DNA from: Anaerolineae bacterium
GTDB lineage: Bacteria; Chloroflexota; Anaerolineae; Aggregatilineales; Aggregatilineaceae
Assembly: GCA_027494015.1 (NCBI GenBank)
Contig: JAOSJP010000034.1
Coordinates: 186,001-250,000, forward strand
Length of the DNA: 64,000 nucleotides
Direction of reading: 5' to 3'
Part shown: in pieces, positions 7,295 through 17,429 of the stretch
Layout: every line of letters begins with the position of its first letter
How positions within the stretch are numbered: position 1 is the first letter of the stretch
Notes under the pieces: generated by a model
Told to the model about the DNA's origin: nothing
Databases searched by the model: none
What the model saw: the letters and a program-made list of their open reading frames with translations, nothing else
Made by a program: the position numbers and the translations under genes

Positions 7295-9259
7295 TCACAG
7301 CCTGCGGCGCGCCGGCGCGCGCCTGACGCGGCCCGCCAGCGACCGCCAGCCGGAACCCCGCCCGGCCAGTGTCAGACGCGGGCTGCGGCGCAGCGCCCGG
7401 TGATAGGCCCACCATTCGACGGCCAGCAGCGCCAGCCCTCCGCCCACAACCCAGGGCCAGTACTCGCGGCGTCCAGTCTCCTGGCGAGCGTCGCGGCTGA
7501 TCTCGACTGTGCCCACCCGGATGCTCTCGCGCGGCGCGATGGCGCTCTCCCCTGCGTCAAACAGGTTGACCGCAAAATACTCGCTCCGAATCGCCGCGCC
7601 TCCCTTGCGCAGCGTAACTTCGTACAATCCCGGCGCCAGCGTGTCGGCGAAGATGGCGGTGCTCGCCTCTGCCCGCAGCGCCACGCTGCTCCCATCCGGC
7701 AGGCGGACGGTCGCCGCGTCCGCGCCCTCGATGAAGCGCACCGTCACCGGCGCGCCCGGCGCAAGGCTGGCTGAAGCGTCAGTGACGCGCGGCGGCGAGA
7801 ACCAGGCCGCCAGTTCCGCGATCAGAATTGGCCAGGCGGGTTGCAGCACCATGTCCGTGTTGGGATAGCGTGCGTCGAAGGGCAAGATGGCCACCTGGCG
7901 CGCGTCCACTTCGCCGGCGACAACCAGCGGGAAGCCGTCCACGCTGACCAGCGTCGTGGCCCAGGCCGCCCCGCCCAGCTCGCGGAACTCGGCCACATGC
8001 ACCGTCTCCATGTAGACGCCCAGGTTGCGCGTGCGCGGGTCGGCGGGGTGCACGGCGACCGTCCCCACTTGCGCGCGCTCCGCCCCGATCTGGAAGAAGG
8101 CCGTCCCGGTCGGGGGATTGACCAGCAGCAGGTCGGCGTCGGGCAAATTGGCGGGCAGCACGCCATCGAGCACCACCAGATCGAACGACTCGGCGGGCAG
8201 CGCGTCCGCTGGAGCCATCTGGAATAGCTCGACCCCGCGCAGGCTGCGGAAGATCTGCTCCAGAAACAGATTCCCTTCGGTGACCAGCAGCACGCGCCCT
8301 GCCCCGGCGCGCTCGCGCACGGCATAGGCGCGGTTGTCGGCGGGCAGGTAGTCGCGCCCGGCGGCACGGGCGGGCATGGTCAGTTGGGCGGCCAGCGTCT
8401 CGAAGTCCGGCGGCAATTCGATGTCGAAGATGTTCACATTACCGCGCGCGGGCACGGCGTAGCGGCGCGCCGTGTAGAGCACGTCACTCCCGTCCAGGCG
8501 CACGTCGAGGATCACTTCCGTGTCCTGTTCGCCGTAGTTGCTGATTCGGGCGAAAAGCTGCGGCGAGCGGCCTGGCAGGGAGGCCGTCGCCAGGGCGGAG
8601 ATCGCCAGATTGCCCGCTTCCACGCCGACGGGCACGTAGCGCACATCACCGGGGACGGGCGGCAGGCCGGCGGGCAGGCCGCCGTCGGAGACGATGACCA
8701 CCTTCAGCTCGCTGACGCCCACCGCGCCAGCCGCCGCCAGGGTCAGCGCGGCCAGCCAGTCGGCGCTGGCGTCGCCCGGCTCAGCGTCTTCAAGGGCCTG
8801 GCGCAGCACCATCTTGTCGCGCGATGCCGCCGCCAGCACTTCCGGCACAGCGGCCACGCGGATGACGGTCATTGTGTCGTCCGCGCCAAGCGCGCCCACC
8901 ATCTCCAGCGCCACCTGGCGGGCCTGGGCGAAGCGGCTCGGCGTCACGTCCGTCGCCCCCATGCTGGCCGAGGCGTCGAGCAGCAGGACGATGCGCCCGC
9001 CGGTGATGGTGCTGATCGCCTGGAAGGGGCGGGCCAGGGCCACTACCAGCGCGGCCAGCGCCAGCAGTTGCAGCAGCAGCAGCCAGTTGAAGCGCAGCCG
9101 CTGCCAGGGCGCGTTGGCCTCGTGGTCGCGCACAAGCTGCTGCCAGAGGAACGTGCTGGAGATCGGCTGCTCGACGCGACGCAGGCGCAGCATGTACAGC
9201 GCGATGATCGGCAGCGCCAGCGCGCCCAGCGCGAAAGCCAGCGGCGTGAGAAACGACAT
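7295..9259 (-). CDS. BatA-like aerotolerance/vWA membrane protein
   Basis: The 654-aa product opens with the BatA-type N-terminal domain (helix LAFALGALALPIIALYMLRL, then RRVEQPISSTFLW and a second helix LLLLQLLALAALVVALARPF). A vWA domain follows with MIDAS DASASM (about residues 90-240), then beta-rich regions and a C-terminal membrane helix (WPWVVGGGLALLAVEWWAYH) before a basic tail. It begins 4 nt downstream of the glycosyltransferase stop. In characterised Bat systems such proteins work with MoxR and DUF58 partners at the membrane; the substrate here is unknown. Confidence 0.88.
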   Translation of the reverse strand: MSFLTPLAFALGALALPIIALYMLRLRRVEQPISSTFLWQQLVRDHEANAPWQRLRFNWLLLLQLLALAALVVALARPFQAISTITGGRIVLLLDASASMGATDVTPSRFAQARQVALEMVGALGADDTMTVIRVAAVPEVLAAASRDKMVLRQALEDAEPGDASADWLAALTLAAAGAVGVSELKVVIVSDGGLPAGLPPVPGDVRYVPVGVEAGNLAISALATASLPGRSPQLFARISNYGEQDTEVILDVRLDGSDVLYTARRYAVPARGNVNIFDIELPPDFETLAAQLTMPARAAGRDYLPADNRAYAVRERAGAGRVLLVTEGNLFLEQIFRSLRGVELFQMAPADALPAESFDLVVLDGVLPANLPDADLLLVNPPTGTAFFQIGAERAQVGTVAVHPADPRTRNLGVYMETVHVAEFRELGGAAWATTLVSVDGFPLVVAGEVDARQVAILPFDARYPNTDMVLQPAWPILIAELAAWFSPPRVTDASASLAPGAPVTVRFIEGADAATVRLPDGSSVALRAEASTAIFADTLAPGLYEVTLRKGGAAIRSEYFAVNLFDAGESAIAPRESIRVGTVEISRDARQETGRREYWPWVVGGGLALLAVEWWAYHRALRRSPRLTLAGRGSGWRSLAGRVRRAPARRRL

Positions 9260-9263
9260 CGCC

Positions 9264-11930
9264 CTACCTGACCATTATCTCGACCGGCAGCAGCACATGA
9301 TCGGCGCCGCCCGCCGTCAGGACGCGCGCCCCCGTCTGCGGATCGTAGAAGCCCACTTCCAGGCGCGCCGGCCCGCGATAGGCGCGCCCTTCGTCGTTGA
9401 AGACGAGCACATAGGGGTCAGCGAGATACTCGCCCGCCACCCAGCTTGTCGTGGGCCGCGCGCCCTGCCCCGGCACATCGTCGTGCTGGGCGATGACCCG
9501 CCCGGCGTCGTTGAGCAGGTGCGTGAACACGCGGTACGACACATTCGGCGTCTCCGTGACGCGCCAGACCAGCGTCAGGCCAAGCGTCTCATCCGGCGTA
9601 ACCTCCGTCTGCGCGGCGCTGAACCCTTCCAGCACGGCCACACCCTGGAACTCGGTCAGCAGCGCCGTGTCGAACGGCGGCGGCGCGAACAGCCGCTCCG
9701 TCCGCTCGACGGTGTACTCGGCCAGCGTCACCGGCTGCTGGCCCGGCGCTTCCAGGACGAGCGTCGCCGCGCCCTCGGCCTCGGCGGGGACGAGGAGCGC
9801 GTGCCAGTCCAGGCTGTAACCCGGATAGACTCGCACCGGCCCGGCGACGCCCCACCCGTCGCCGCGCAGCGCCAGCGTCGCCCCCGTCCAGGAAGCCTCG
9901 GCGCAGCAGTCCGACATAGCCAGCCAGCGCAGGGTGATGCGTAGCTCCTGCCCGGCGGCGAGCGCGCCCCCGCGCGCATCGTGGCCCACGAGAGCCACGC
10001 CGACCGCAGGCACTGCCAGCGCTGCGGCATCGCCGGGCGGCAGGGCACGGGCGCTCTCCGGCGGCGCAACCGTCGCCAGGGCCAGCGCCTTGCCCGCCGG
10101 CACGCCGTTCACCAGCCGGTCCAGCCCATCTGGGTGATCCTCGCTGAAGAGGATCGTCTGAAGCGCGTAGTCGCCGGGCGGCGCGCCGGGCGGGAAGCGC
10201 AGCAGGCTGAACGCCTCGCCGCGCGCGCCCGTTTTCCAGAGCGATGTGGGAGCCTGCTCGTCGTCACGGATATCGCTGTCGCTGCGGGCCAGCACCCAGC
10301 CGGGCGGATCGCCCGTCAGCAGCCGCGCCGACACACGCCAATCTTCGCCCGTCCCGGCGGGCAGCGCCCACTCGGTGCGCAGGCAGACGGTCTGCCCGCC
10401 GCCGTGTGCAGCACTCAGCAGGTCGAGCGCGCCGAAGGAGTCCTCGCGCGGGGCGTTCTCGCCGAGCGCCAGCGGGCGCGCGACCAAGTAGGCCGTCGTG
10501 CTGATCCCCTGCACGGTGAATGTCTCGCCTCGCTCCCCGGCGGACTCCAGCAGGCAGGGGAACATGCCGCGCAGGTCGGCGGGAAGCTGGAACCACGTCA
10601 GCAGCTCGACATGCGCGGGGCCTTCGCGCGCGGCCAGCGCCTCGTTGATGGCGCGCATCGTCTCTTCGGCGCTGCTGTGCAGTTCCACGCCGACGAACCC
10701 GGCGGCAATCTCCAGCCGGTCGGCATAGTACACATCCAGCGCCGGCTCCCAGCCGTAGGGGATGACAATGAGCGCGTCGGCGGGCAGCGCGGCGTAGTGC
10801 TCAGCCACCGCGCGAAAATCGTCGTGCTGGTAGGCCGGTTTGTCAAAGAGCGCCACAAAACTCGCCGCGCCCGTCCCCGCGGCCAGCGCCAGCACGCCCA
10901 CGCCCGCCAGCCGCCGCACTTCGGCGTGGACGGGCAGGCTGTGCGCGGCTGTCGCGATCAGCATCAGCGCCGCCGGGACGCCCGCCACATAATAGCGCGG
11001 GTGGAAGTCAATGCTCGCCGCGTGCAGCATGACCGTCGCCAGGGCGGGCAGCAGGATCGCCTGCGAGAGCAGCAGCAGCGCGTAGCGACGGCGATTCCAG
11101 AGCAGCGTGACCGTGACGGCCAGCAGCATCGTCACGCCGAGCGCGACGCTGCCGATCTCCACCGCCGTCTCCGCGCCGATCATCGTCGGCAGCGGGGCGA
11201 AGTAGCCGCGCCAGATGTCCCAGATCAGCCCCAGCGAGGGGCGCGGCGGCGCGTTGAGCGGCGTGCCGCTCGGTGCCTGGCCCAGCAGCCAGGGCAGGTA
11301 GGCCAGCAGCAGCGCGCCCTGCCCCGCCGCCCACAGCGCCAGCCGCCGCCATTGCCGCCCGGCCAGCCAGGCGCCGCCCACGACCAGGTTCAGCCAGGCC
11401 ACCACGGTGACGCCGAGATTGTGCGTGTAGAGCAGCAGCAGCTCGGCGGCCAGCAGCGCGATCCACACGCGCCGGGCGCGCGGATCGCCCAACAGCCGCT
11501 CCGTCAGCGCCAGGATCAGCACGGCCAGCAGCGGCACGGCGACATACGCGCGAACCTCGCGGGCATAGGCCCACAGCAGCGGCGACAACGCCAGCAGCAG
11601 CGCGACCAGGGCACCGGCGTCCCGCCCGGCCCAGCGGTGCATCACCCGCGCCGCCAGCGCGACGGTGATCACGTCCAGCAGCACCGAGCCGTAGCGCAGC
11701 GCCAGCGGGGAGTCCCCGGCCCCGCGCCACAGCACGTGCACCAGCGCGTAGTAGGCGACCGGTGTCTTGTCGTCCGGCGTGTTAACCGGGTCGTGAATGG
11801 CGCGGATGGACCAGCCTTCGTCGTGCCAGATGCTCGGCTGGCTCACGTCCCGCAGGCGCAGGGCGAACGCGCCGAGCAGGATCGCCGCCAGCACCAGCAG
11901 TCGTGGATGCGCAGAGACCGTCCGCCCCAT
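9264..11930 (-). CDS. GT-C family (GT39/ArnT-like) integral membrane glycosyltransferase
   Basis: This 888-aa protein begins with about ten hydrophobic helices over residues 8-400. The first extracytoplasmic loop carries SIWHDEGWS, whose Asp-Glu pair corresponds to the catalytic acidic motif of polyprenyl-phosphate-dependent GT-C enzymes. The C-terminal half (about 420-888) is extracytoplasmic and beta-rich, with two similar jelly-roll-like segments. It probably transfers a lipid-linked sugar to an exported acceptor. The ATG at 11930 overlaps the DUF58 stop (TGATG), which fixes the start and implies coupling. Its place inside a vWA/MoxR operon is unusual and suggests that a product of the cluster is glycosylated. 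Confidence 0.85.
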   Translation of the reverse strand: MGRTVSAHPRLLVLAAILLGAFALRLRDVSQPSIWHDEGWSIRAIHDPVNTPDDKTPVAYYALVHVLWRGAGDSPLALRYGSVLLDVITVALAARVMHRWAGRDAGALVALLLALSPLLWAYAREVRAYVAVPLLAVLILALTERLLGDPRARRVWIALLAAELLLLYTHNLGVTVVAWLNLVVGGAWLAGRQWRRLALWAAGQGALLLAYLPWLLGQAPSGTPLNAPPRPSLGLIWDIWRGYFAPLPTMIGAETAVEIGSVALGVTMLLAVTVTLLWNRRRYALLLLSQAILLPALATVMLHAASIDFHPRYYVAGVPAALMLIATAAHSLPVHAEVRRLAGVGVLALAAGTGAASFVALFDKPAYQHDDFRAVAEHYAALPADALIVIPYGWEPALDVYYADRLEIAAGFVGVELHSSAEETMRAINEALAAREGPAHVELLTWFQLPADLRGMFPCLLESAGERGETFTVQGISTTAYLVARPLALGENAPREDSFGALDLLSAAHGGGQTVCLRTEWALPAGTGEDWRVSARLLTGDPPGWVLARSDSDIRDDEQAPTSLWKTGARGEAFSLLRFPPGAPPGDYALQTILFSEDHPDGLDRLVNGVPAGKALALATVAPPESARALPPGDAAALAVPAVGVALVGHDARGGALAAGQELRITLRWLAMSDCCAEASWTGATLALRGDGWGVAGPVRVYPGYSLDWHALLVPAEAEGAATLVLEAPGQQPVTLAEYTVERTERLFAPPPFDTALLTEFQGVAVLEGFSAAQTEVTPDETLGLTLVWRVTETPNVSYRVFTHLLNDAGRVIAQHDDVPGQGARPTTSWVAGEYLADPYVLVFNDEGRAYRGPARLEVGFYDPQTGARVLTAGGADHVLLPVEIMVR

Positions 11931-12827
11931 CACTGCACCACGCGCGCCTGGCGAAGCTGCATCAGGATGACCTTTTCCCAGGGAACATGGGTCACCAGCG
12001 GGACGAAGTGCACCCCGCGCCGCGTGCAGAGCGCGCCAATCTCCGCCTGCCACGCGGCCAGCCGCTGGGCGTAGAGTTCCTTCATCGCCGCGTCAATCGT
12101 CACCTCTTGCGGCGCGCCCGTCTCGATGTCAATCAGCTTCAGGTCGCCGCTGATCACCGGGTCAGCTTCGTCCGGCGAGAGCACCTGGATCACGGTGACT
12201 TCGTGCCCGCGCCTTTGCAGCGCGCGCAGGCCGTCGGCGAAGCCTTCGGGGGCCATCAGGTCCGACAGGACGATACACACCCCCGCACGGGTCGCGCGCC
12301 GCGCATAGGCCGTCAGCGCATCGTTGAGCCGGATCGCGCCCCCTGGCTGGCGATCCTCCAGCCAACTGAGCAGGTCCAGCGCCCGCCCGCGCCCGCGCAG
12401 CGGCCCCCACGTCTCCACACCGTCGCCGCGCAGCGCGGCGAGGGTCACCTGGTCGCCGCCGCTCAGGGCGATGGTCGCCAGGCCCGCCGCCAATCGCCGG
12501 GCGAACAGAGAACTTGTGCTGGTCGCGCTCGCCGCCGCGCGGCCAGTCCATGCTCGCCGACGAGTCCACAATCAGGTGCACGGCGAGGTCTTCCTCGTCC
12601 TCCACCAGCTTGACGAAGGCGCGCCCCAGGCGGGCGTAGATGTTCCAGTCCACGCGGCGCAGGTCGTCGCCGCGCGCATAGTTGCGGTAGTCGGCGAACT
12701 CAATGCTCGTGCCGCGCCTGGTCGAGCGGCGCTCACCTTTGATCGCGCCCGCGCGCACCTGGCTGGCGATGATCGTCAGCCGTTCCAGCTTACGCAGCGT
12801 TTTTTCGTCGAAGATGCGTTCGGTCAT
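11930..12827 (-). CDS. DUF58 protein, interrupted by a +1 frameshift near 12509
   Basis: DUF58 proteins are vWA-like partners of MoxR ATPases. The N-terminal part has the family hallmark (RRGTSIEFADYRNYARGDDL, then RRVDWNIYARLGRAFVKL and IVDSSASMDW). The frame breaks after DQHKF and resumes one base later with LFARRLAAGLATIALSGGDQ. Removing one T at about 12509 on the coding strand restores the typical KF-x-x-ARRLAA sequence and gives ~298 aa. No stop codon or slippery motif marks the site, so a sequencing or assembly insertion is more likely than recoding. The stop overlaps the glycosyltransferase start. Confidence 0.85.
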
Positions 12828-12837
12828 CCGGCGCTCG

Positions 12838-13790
12838 CTCCGCGCGTCTTGCCCCCGAATTCAAGCGGTGCGCTGTATAGGGACGCTGCTCTGCTGCGCC
12901 CTGGTTTACCTCACCCCCGCTCGGCGCTAACGCGCCTCGCCGCCCCCTCTCCATGCATGGAGAGGGGGCAAGCCGAGCGCAGCGAGGCTGGGGGTGAGGT
13001 CAACAAGACGCCATCTCCATCCTTCCTGCGCTGCTGTCCGCTCCCGAATTCAAACGGTGCGCTGTATTAGGGGCGCTGCTCTGCTGCGCCCTGGTTTACC
13101 TCACCCCCGCTCGGCGCTAACGCGCCTCGCCGCCCCCTCTCCATGCATGGAGAGGGGGCAAGCCGAGCGCAGCGAGGCTGGGGGTGAGGTCAACAAGACG
13201 CCATCGCCATCCTTCCTGCGCCGCTGTCCGCTCCCGAATTCAAGCGGTGCGCTGTATAGGGGCGCTGCTCTGCTGCGCCCTGGTTTACCTCACCCCCGCT
13301 CGGCGCTAACGCGCCTCGCCGCCCCCTCTCCATGCATGGAGAGGGGGCAAGCCGAGCGGGGCGAGGCTGGGGGTGAGGTCAACAAGACGCCATCTCCATC
13401 TTTCCTGCGCTGCTGTCCGCTCCCGAATTCAAGCGGTGCGCTGTATAGGGGCGCTGCTCTGCTGCGCCCTGGTTTACCTCACCCCCGCTCGGCGCTAACG
13501 CGCCTCGCCGCCCCCTCTCCATGCATGGAGAGGGGGCAAGCCGAGCGCGGCGAGGCTGGGGGTGAGGTCAACAAGACGCCATCGCCATCCTTCCTGCGCG
13601 CTGTCGCTCCCGAATTCAAGCGGTGCGCTGTAGGGGCGCTGCTCTGCTGCGCCCTGGGTTACCTCACCCCCGCTCGGCGCTCACGCGCCCCCTCCATGCA
13701 GGGGGGAAGCCGAGCGGGGCGAGGCTGGGGGTGAGGTCAACAAGACGCCATCTCCATCTTTCCTGCGCTGCTATCCGCCCCTGAAGCCGG
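12838..13790. repeat. tandem array of five ~189-bp palindromic repeat units
   Basis: Five units, marked by an EcoRI-like GAATTC at 12857, 13046, 13236, 13425 and 13612 (periods 189, 190, 189, 187), fill the gap between the DUF58 gene and the ABC-2 permease. Each unit contains the palindromic core CCTCACCCCCGCTCGG...GGGGGTGAGG around a central CTCTCCATGCATGGAGAG hairpin. The last unit has a degenerate, shortened centre. Open frames here (for example 12994-13734) are repeat-derived and not genes. Confidence 0.92.
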
Positions 13791-13792
13791 TC

Positions 13793-14683
13793 CTACGACG
13801 TGATGTCCTGCCGCCGGAAGAGCAGCCCGGTCAGCAGAATCAGGCCGACCACCCAGGCCGCCAGCACCAGCACCGAGAACTCCAGGCTGTCGGACAGCAC
13901 GATCTCGGCGTGCGTTCCGCTTTCGTAGGGGCGCACGACGCTGGGGGTTTTGTCGCTGATCCAGCTTGCCACGTTGAGCAGGTTGTAGCCCGGCGTGAAG
14001 CGGTAGGCGAGCACCGCTTTGGGGATGTCCAGCAGCCAACCGATCAGCAACAGCACAACAATGGACAGGTTCTCGGCAAACGTCACGGCGAAGCCGACGA
14101 TCACGCCGCCCAGGATGGAGCGGGTGAGCATCCCCGCCAGCGCCGCGTAGCCCGCCGCGATGATCGTGGAGGTGAAAGCCAGCGACGCGGCCAGCGCGTA
14201 ATCGCCGGCAAAATCGCGGATCACCTCTGCCGTGATGCGCGGCCCATAAGAAGCGCCGGCAATGCGCACCAGCACGCCCCGCCCTGCCGCCCACAGCACC
14301 GACATCAGCGCGAAGGCCAGCACGACAAACACGCCCAGCGCGACGAACTTGACCAGCACCAGTGAGAAGCGGCGATTGCGCGGCACGATGTTCTTCCAGG
14401 TGCCCCACTGGTACTCCCCGGCGAACACGACGGCGGTGAAGCCCAGCAGGATTAGCCGGCCAACCGGGTTGTTGGGGAAGCTCCACACGCCGATGGCCTG
14501 CTCTGTCCACAGCGCCGCCTCATCCTGGCGAAAGCCCTGACGCGCGGTTGACGACAGCAGCAGGATGACCCCGGCGACCAGGATGACGGCCAGCGCGCCA
14601 ACCGGAAAAATCCACACCAGGCACCCGGCCACCCAGCGATTGCCCGCGATCTTGAGCCATTCGGCGCGGAACAGATCACGCAT
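13793..14683 (-). CDS. ABC-2 type transporter permease
   Basis: This 296-aa membrane protein has six likely helices (for example at about residues 25-45, 75-92, 108-130, 155-185, 195-220 and 270-290). The pattern fits an ABC-2 permease, including a FAGEYQWGTWKNIVPR segment after helix 2 that matches the coupling region of this family. Its start lies inside the 3' end of the ABC ATPase gene (8-nt overlap), so the two form an exporter pair. The substrate is unknown. It is the last gene before the 189-bp repeat array. Confidence 0.88.
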   Translation of the reverse strand: MRDLFRAEWLKIAGNRWVAGCLVWIFPVGALAVILVAGVILLLSSTARQGFRQDEAALWTEQAIGVWSFPNNPVGRLILLGFTAVVFAGEYQWGTWKNIVPRNRRFSLVLVKFVALGVFVVLAFALMSVLWAAGRGVLVRIAGASYGPRITAEVIRDFAGDYALAASLAFTSTIIAAGYAALAGMLTRSILGGVIVGFAVTFAENLSIVVLLLIGWLLDIPKAVLAYRFTPGYNLLNVASWISDKTPSVVRPYESGTHAEIVLSDSLEFSVLVLAAWVVGLILLTGLLFRRQDITS

Positions 14684-15602
14684 GGGCGAGACTCTCCTGC
14701 ACCACCGCGAGAAAATACTCTTCGAGCGTCTGGCGCTGGCCGGTCACCTGGTACACGTCCACGCCCGCCGCCACAAGCTGGCGGATGACCAGCGGCGACT
14801 CGTCGCGGCGCGCGCTGACGGTCAGCCACGTCTCGTTGACCGTCACCGGCCAGTGAGCGCGCAGCGCTTCTGCCGCGCGCTGCAAAGGCTGGGCCTCGAC
14901 GCGCAGGGTGCTCTTGCCGGCCAGCAGGTCTTCGACCGCGCCTTCGCGCACGATCTCGCCCAGGTTGATGATCGCCACCCGGTCGCAGACCTGCTCAACC
15001 TCGCCCAGCAGATGGCTGGACAGGAAGACCGTCTTGCCATGCTCGTCAGCCAGCTCGCGGATGAAGGTGCGTATTTCGTGCATCCCGCTGGGGTCGAGGC
15101 CGTTGGTCGGCTCGTCCAGAATCAGCAGATCGGGGTCGCCGAGCAATGCCGCCGCCAGCCCCAGCCGCTGCTTCATGCCGGTCGAGTACGCCTTGACGCG
15201 CTGCGTGGCCCGCTCCGCCAGCCCCACCTGGGCCAGCAGCATCTCGATGCGCGCCGGATCGTAGCAGTTGGCCGTGCGCGCCAGCACTTCCAGGTTCCTG
15301 CGCCCGCTCAAGAAGGGGTAGAAAGCGGCCCCCTCGACCAGCGCGCCCACGCGCCGCAGCACGCCGTGCTGCCGCCGGACGTGCTGTCCGTAGAGGTAGG
15401 CGTCGCCAGACGTGGGATGAATCAGGTCCAGCAGCATCCGGATCGTGGTGGACTTGCCCGCCCCGTTCGGCCCCAGGAAGCCGTAGACCTGGCCCGCCCC
15501 CACTTCCAGGTTCAGGTCCTTCACGGCCTGAATGCGCTTCCTGGCGCGACGCCCGAAGGTCTTGCCCAGGCCGCGCGTCTGGATGGCGACCGTCTGGCTC
15601 AT
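14676..15602 (-). CDS. ABC transporter ATP-binding protein (ABC-2/CcmA-type)
   Basis: This 308-aa ATPase has Walker A GPNGAGKST, ABC signature YSTGMKQRL, Walker B LLILDEPTNGLDP and a switch His (LSSHLL), in the order typical of exporters of the CcmA/NatA class. A C-terminal extension of ~80 residues follows the nucleotide-binding domain. Its ATG overlaps the stop of the upstream helical gene (ATGA) and its end overlaps the permease start, indicating tight coupling. It energises the permease at 13793-14683. Confidence 0.95.
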   Translation of the reverse strand: MSQTVAIQTRGLGKTFGRRARKRIQAVKDLNLEVGAGQVYGFLGPNGAGKSTTIRMLLDLIHPTSGDAYLYGQHVRRQHGVLRRVGALVEGAAFYPFLSGRRNLEVLARTANCYDPARIEMLLAQVGLAERATQRVKAYSTGMKQRLGLAAALLGDPDLLILDEPTNGLDPSGMHEIRTFIRELADEHGKTVFLSSHLLGEVEQVCDRVAIINLGEIVREGAVEDLLAGKSTLRVEAQPLQRAAEALRAHWPVTVNETWLTVSARRDESPLVIRQLVAAGVDVYQVTGQRQTLEEYFLAVVQESLAHA

Positions 15603-16210
15603 GCGGAAAGCGCCTCTCGCTCGCGCAGTGTATCCAGCAAGGGTGCCACGCGAATCGCCAGCAGCACCTGGAAGAGGCGGATCACCACCGCCACGCGCGC
15701 GCCCGCCTCAAGCTGGTCGCTGCGAATCACCGCCAGCAGGCCGTCAATCAGCGCGCGCCGCCGGTCGAAAGGCAGGTCGGGCTGCGCCTCGCTCGAAAGC
15801 TCCCACAGCAGGCGGTAGAGGTGCCAGACGGCCTCCTCGTGCACCGAGGCGAACTCGCGCTCCCACGCCTTGACGTGCTGGAAGGTGGAGAGCGTCTCCA
15901 GCGTCGCCGCCAGCCCGCCAGAGAGCAGGTTGCTGATCGCGCGGGCGCGGTCGGCAGCCAGGGACTCCAGCACCTCGTGCAGGGCGATGACCCCCACCGA
16001 CCCGGCGGCCAGGTGCGCCGCCGAGGAGCTGTGCTCCTTCGAGGTCAGCTTGCCAGTCACGCAGCTCATATAACAGTAGAACAGGCGCAACACGTCGCGG
16101 GCGCGCTCGGCCTCCGGCTCTTGCAGCGCCAGCAGGTGCGGGTGCAGCGCCCACAGGTCGTCCGCCGTCGGCGCGGCGAGAATACGCTCCAGAAATTGCA
16201 CTGCGCTCAT
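15599..16210 (-). CDS. uncharacterised helical protein of the MoxR cluster
   Basis: This 203-aa protein has no signal peptide or membrane helix and appears almost entirely alpha-helical. It carries a distinctive FYCYMSCVTGKLTSKEHSSS stretch near residues 48-67 and a run of small residues in AAHLAAGSVGVIALHEVL. I do not recognise a family. Its start (ATG 16210, protein MSAVQFLERI) lies 4 nt downstream of the MoxR stop, and its stop overlaps the ABC ATPase start, so it is translationally coupled on the 3' side. The position between MoxR and the exporter suggests a regulatory or adaptor role, which is speculative. Confidence 0.75.
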   Translation of the reverse strand: MSAVQFLERILAAPTADDLWALHPHLLALQEPEAERARDVLRLFYCYMSCVTGKLTSKEHSSSAAHLAAGSVGVIALHEVLESLAADRARAISNLLSGGLAATLETLSTFQHVKAWEREFASVHEEAVWHLYRLLWELSSEAQPDLPFDRRRALIDGLLAVIRSDQLEAGARVAVVIRLFQVLLAIRVAPLLDTLREREALSA

Positions 16211-16214
16211 CGCT

Positions 16215-17225
<1,011 letters not shown>

Positions 17226-17244
17226 CTGTTGTTGGCCCTTCTGT

Positions 17245-17428
17245 GCGGGCGGATGGTTGTTGGTTATTGGTTGTTGGTTGTTGGTTGTTGGTAAGAACGG
17301 TTGTTTGAGTAGTTCTGGCAGCAGGACGATTCTTCGCTCAGCGAAGAACAGCTGCCGTCAGAACTACGCGCTCAGACAACCAGTCTCACCAATAACCAAA
17401 AACCAACCACCAACCACCAATAACCCCC
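17245..17428. repeat. ~175-bp cruciform-forming inverted repeat
   Basis: Outer arms are iterated GGTTATTGGTTGTTGG on the left (to about 17292) and ACCAATAACC-type repeats on the right (about 17386-17425). The inner part is also an inverted repeat: GGTTGTTTGAGTAGTTCTG on the left pairs with CAGAACTACGCGCTCAGACAACC-like sequence on the right, around a perfect ATTCTTCGCT/AGCGAAGAA apex near 17328-17350. The whole intergenic segment between the lipoprotein and moxR-like genes can fold as one hairpin. Its outer arms match the element at 1088-1226, but the centre differs. Confidence 0.8.
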
Positions 17429-17429
17429 A

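Noticed and set aside
9981..12074. 697-codon plus-strand frame opposite the glycosyltransferase
   Set aside because: Antisense shadow of a high-GC gene; Arg/Gln/His-rich composition and no domain, whereas the minus-strand frame has a clear GT-C motif.
12994..13734. 246-codon open frame through the 189-bp array
   Set aside because: It translates the repeat itself (peptide repeats with the DNA period) and contains no independent coding signal.
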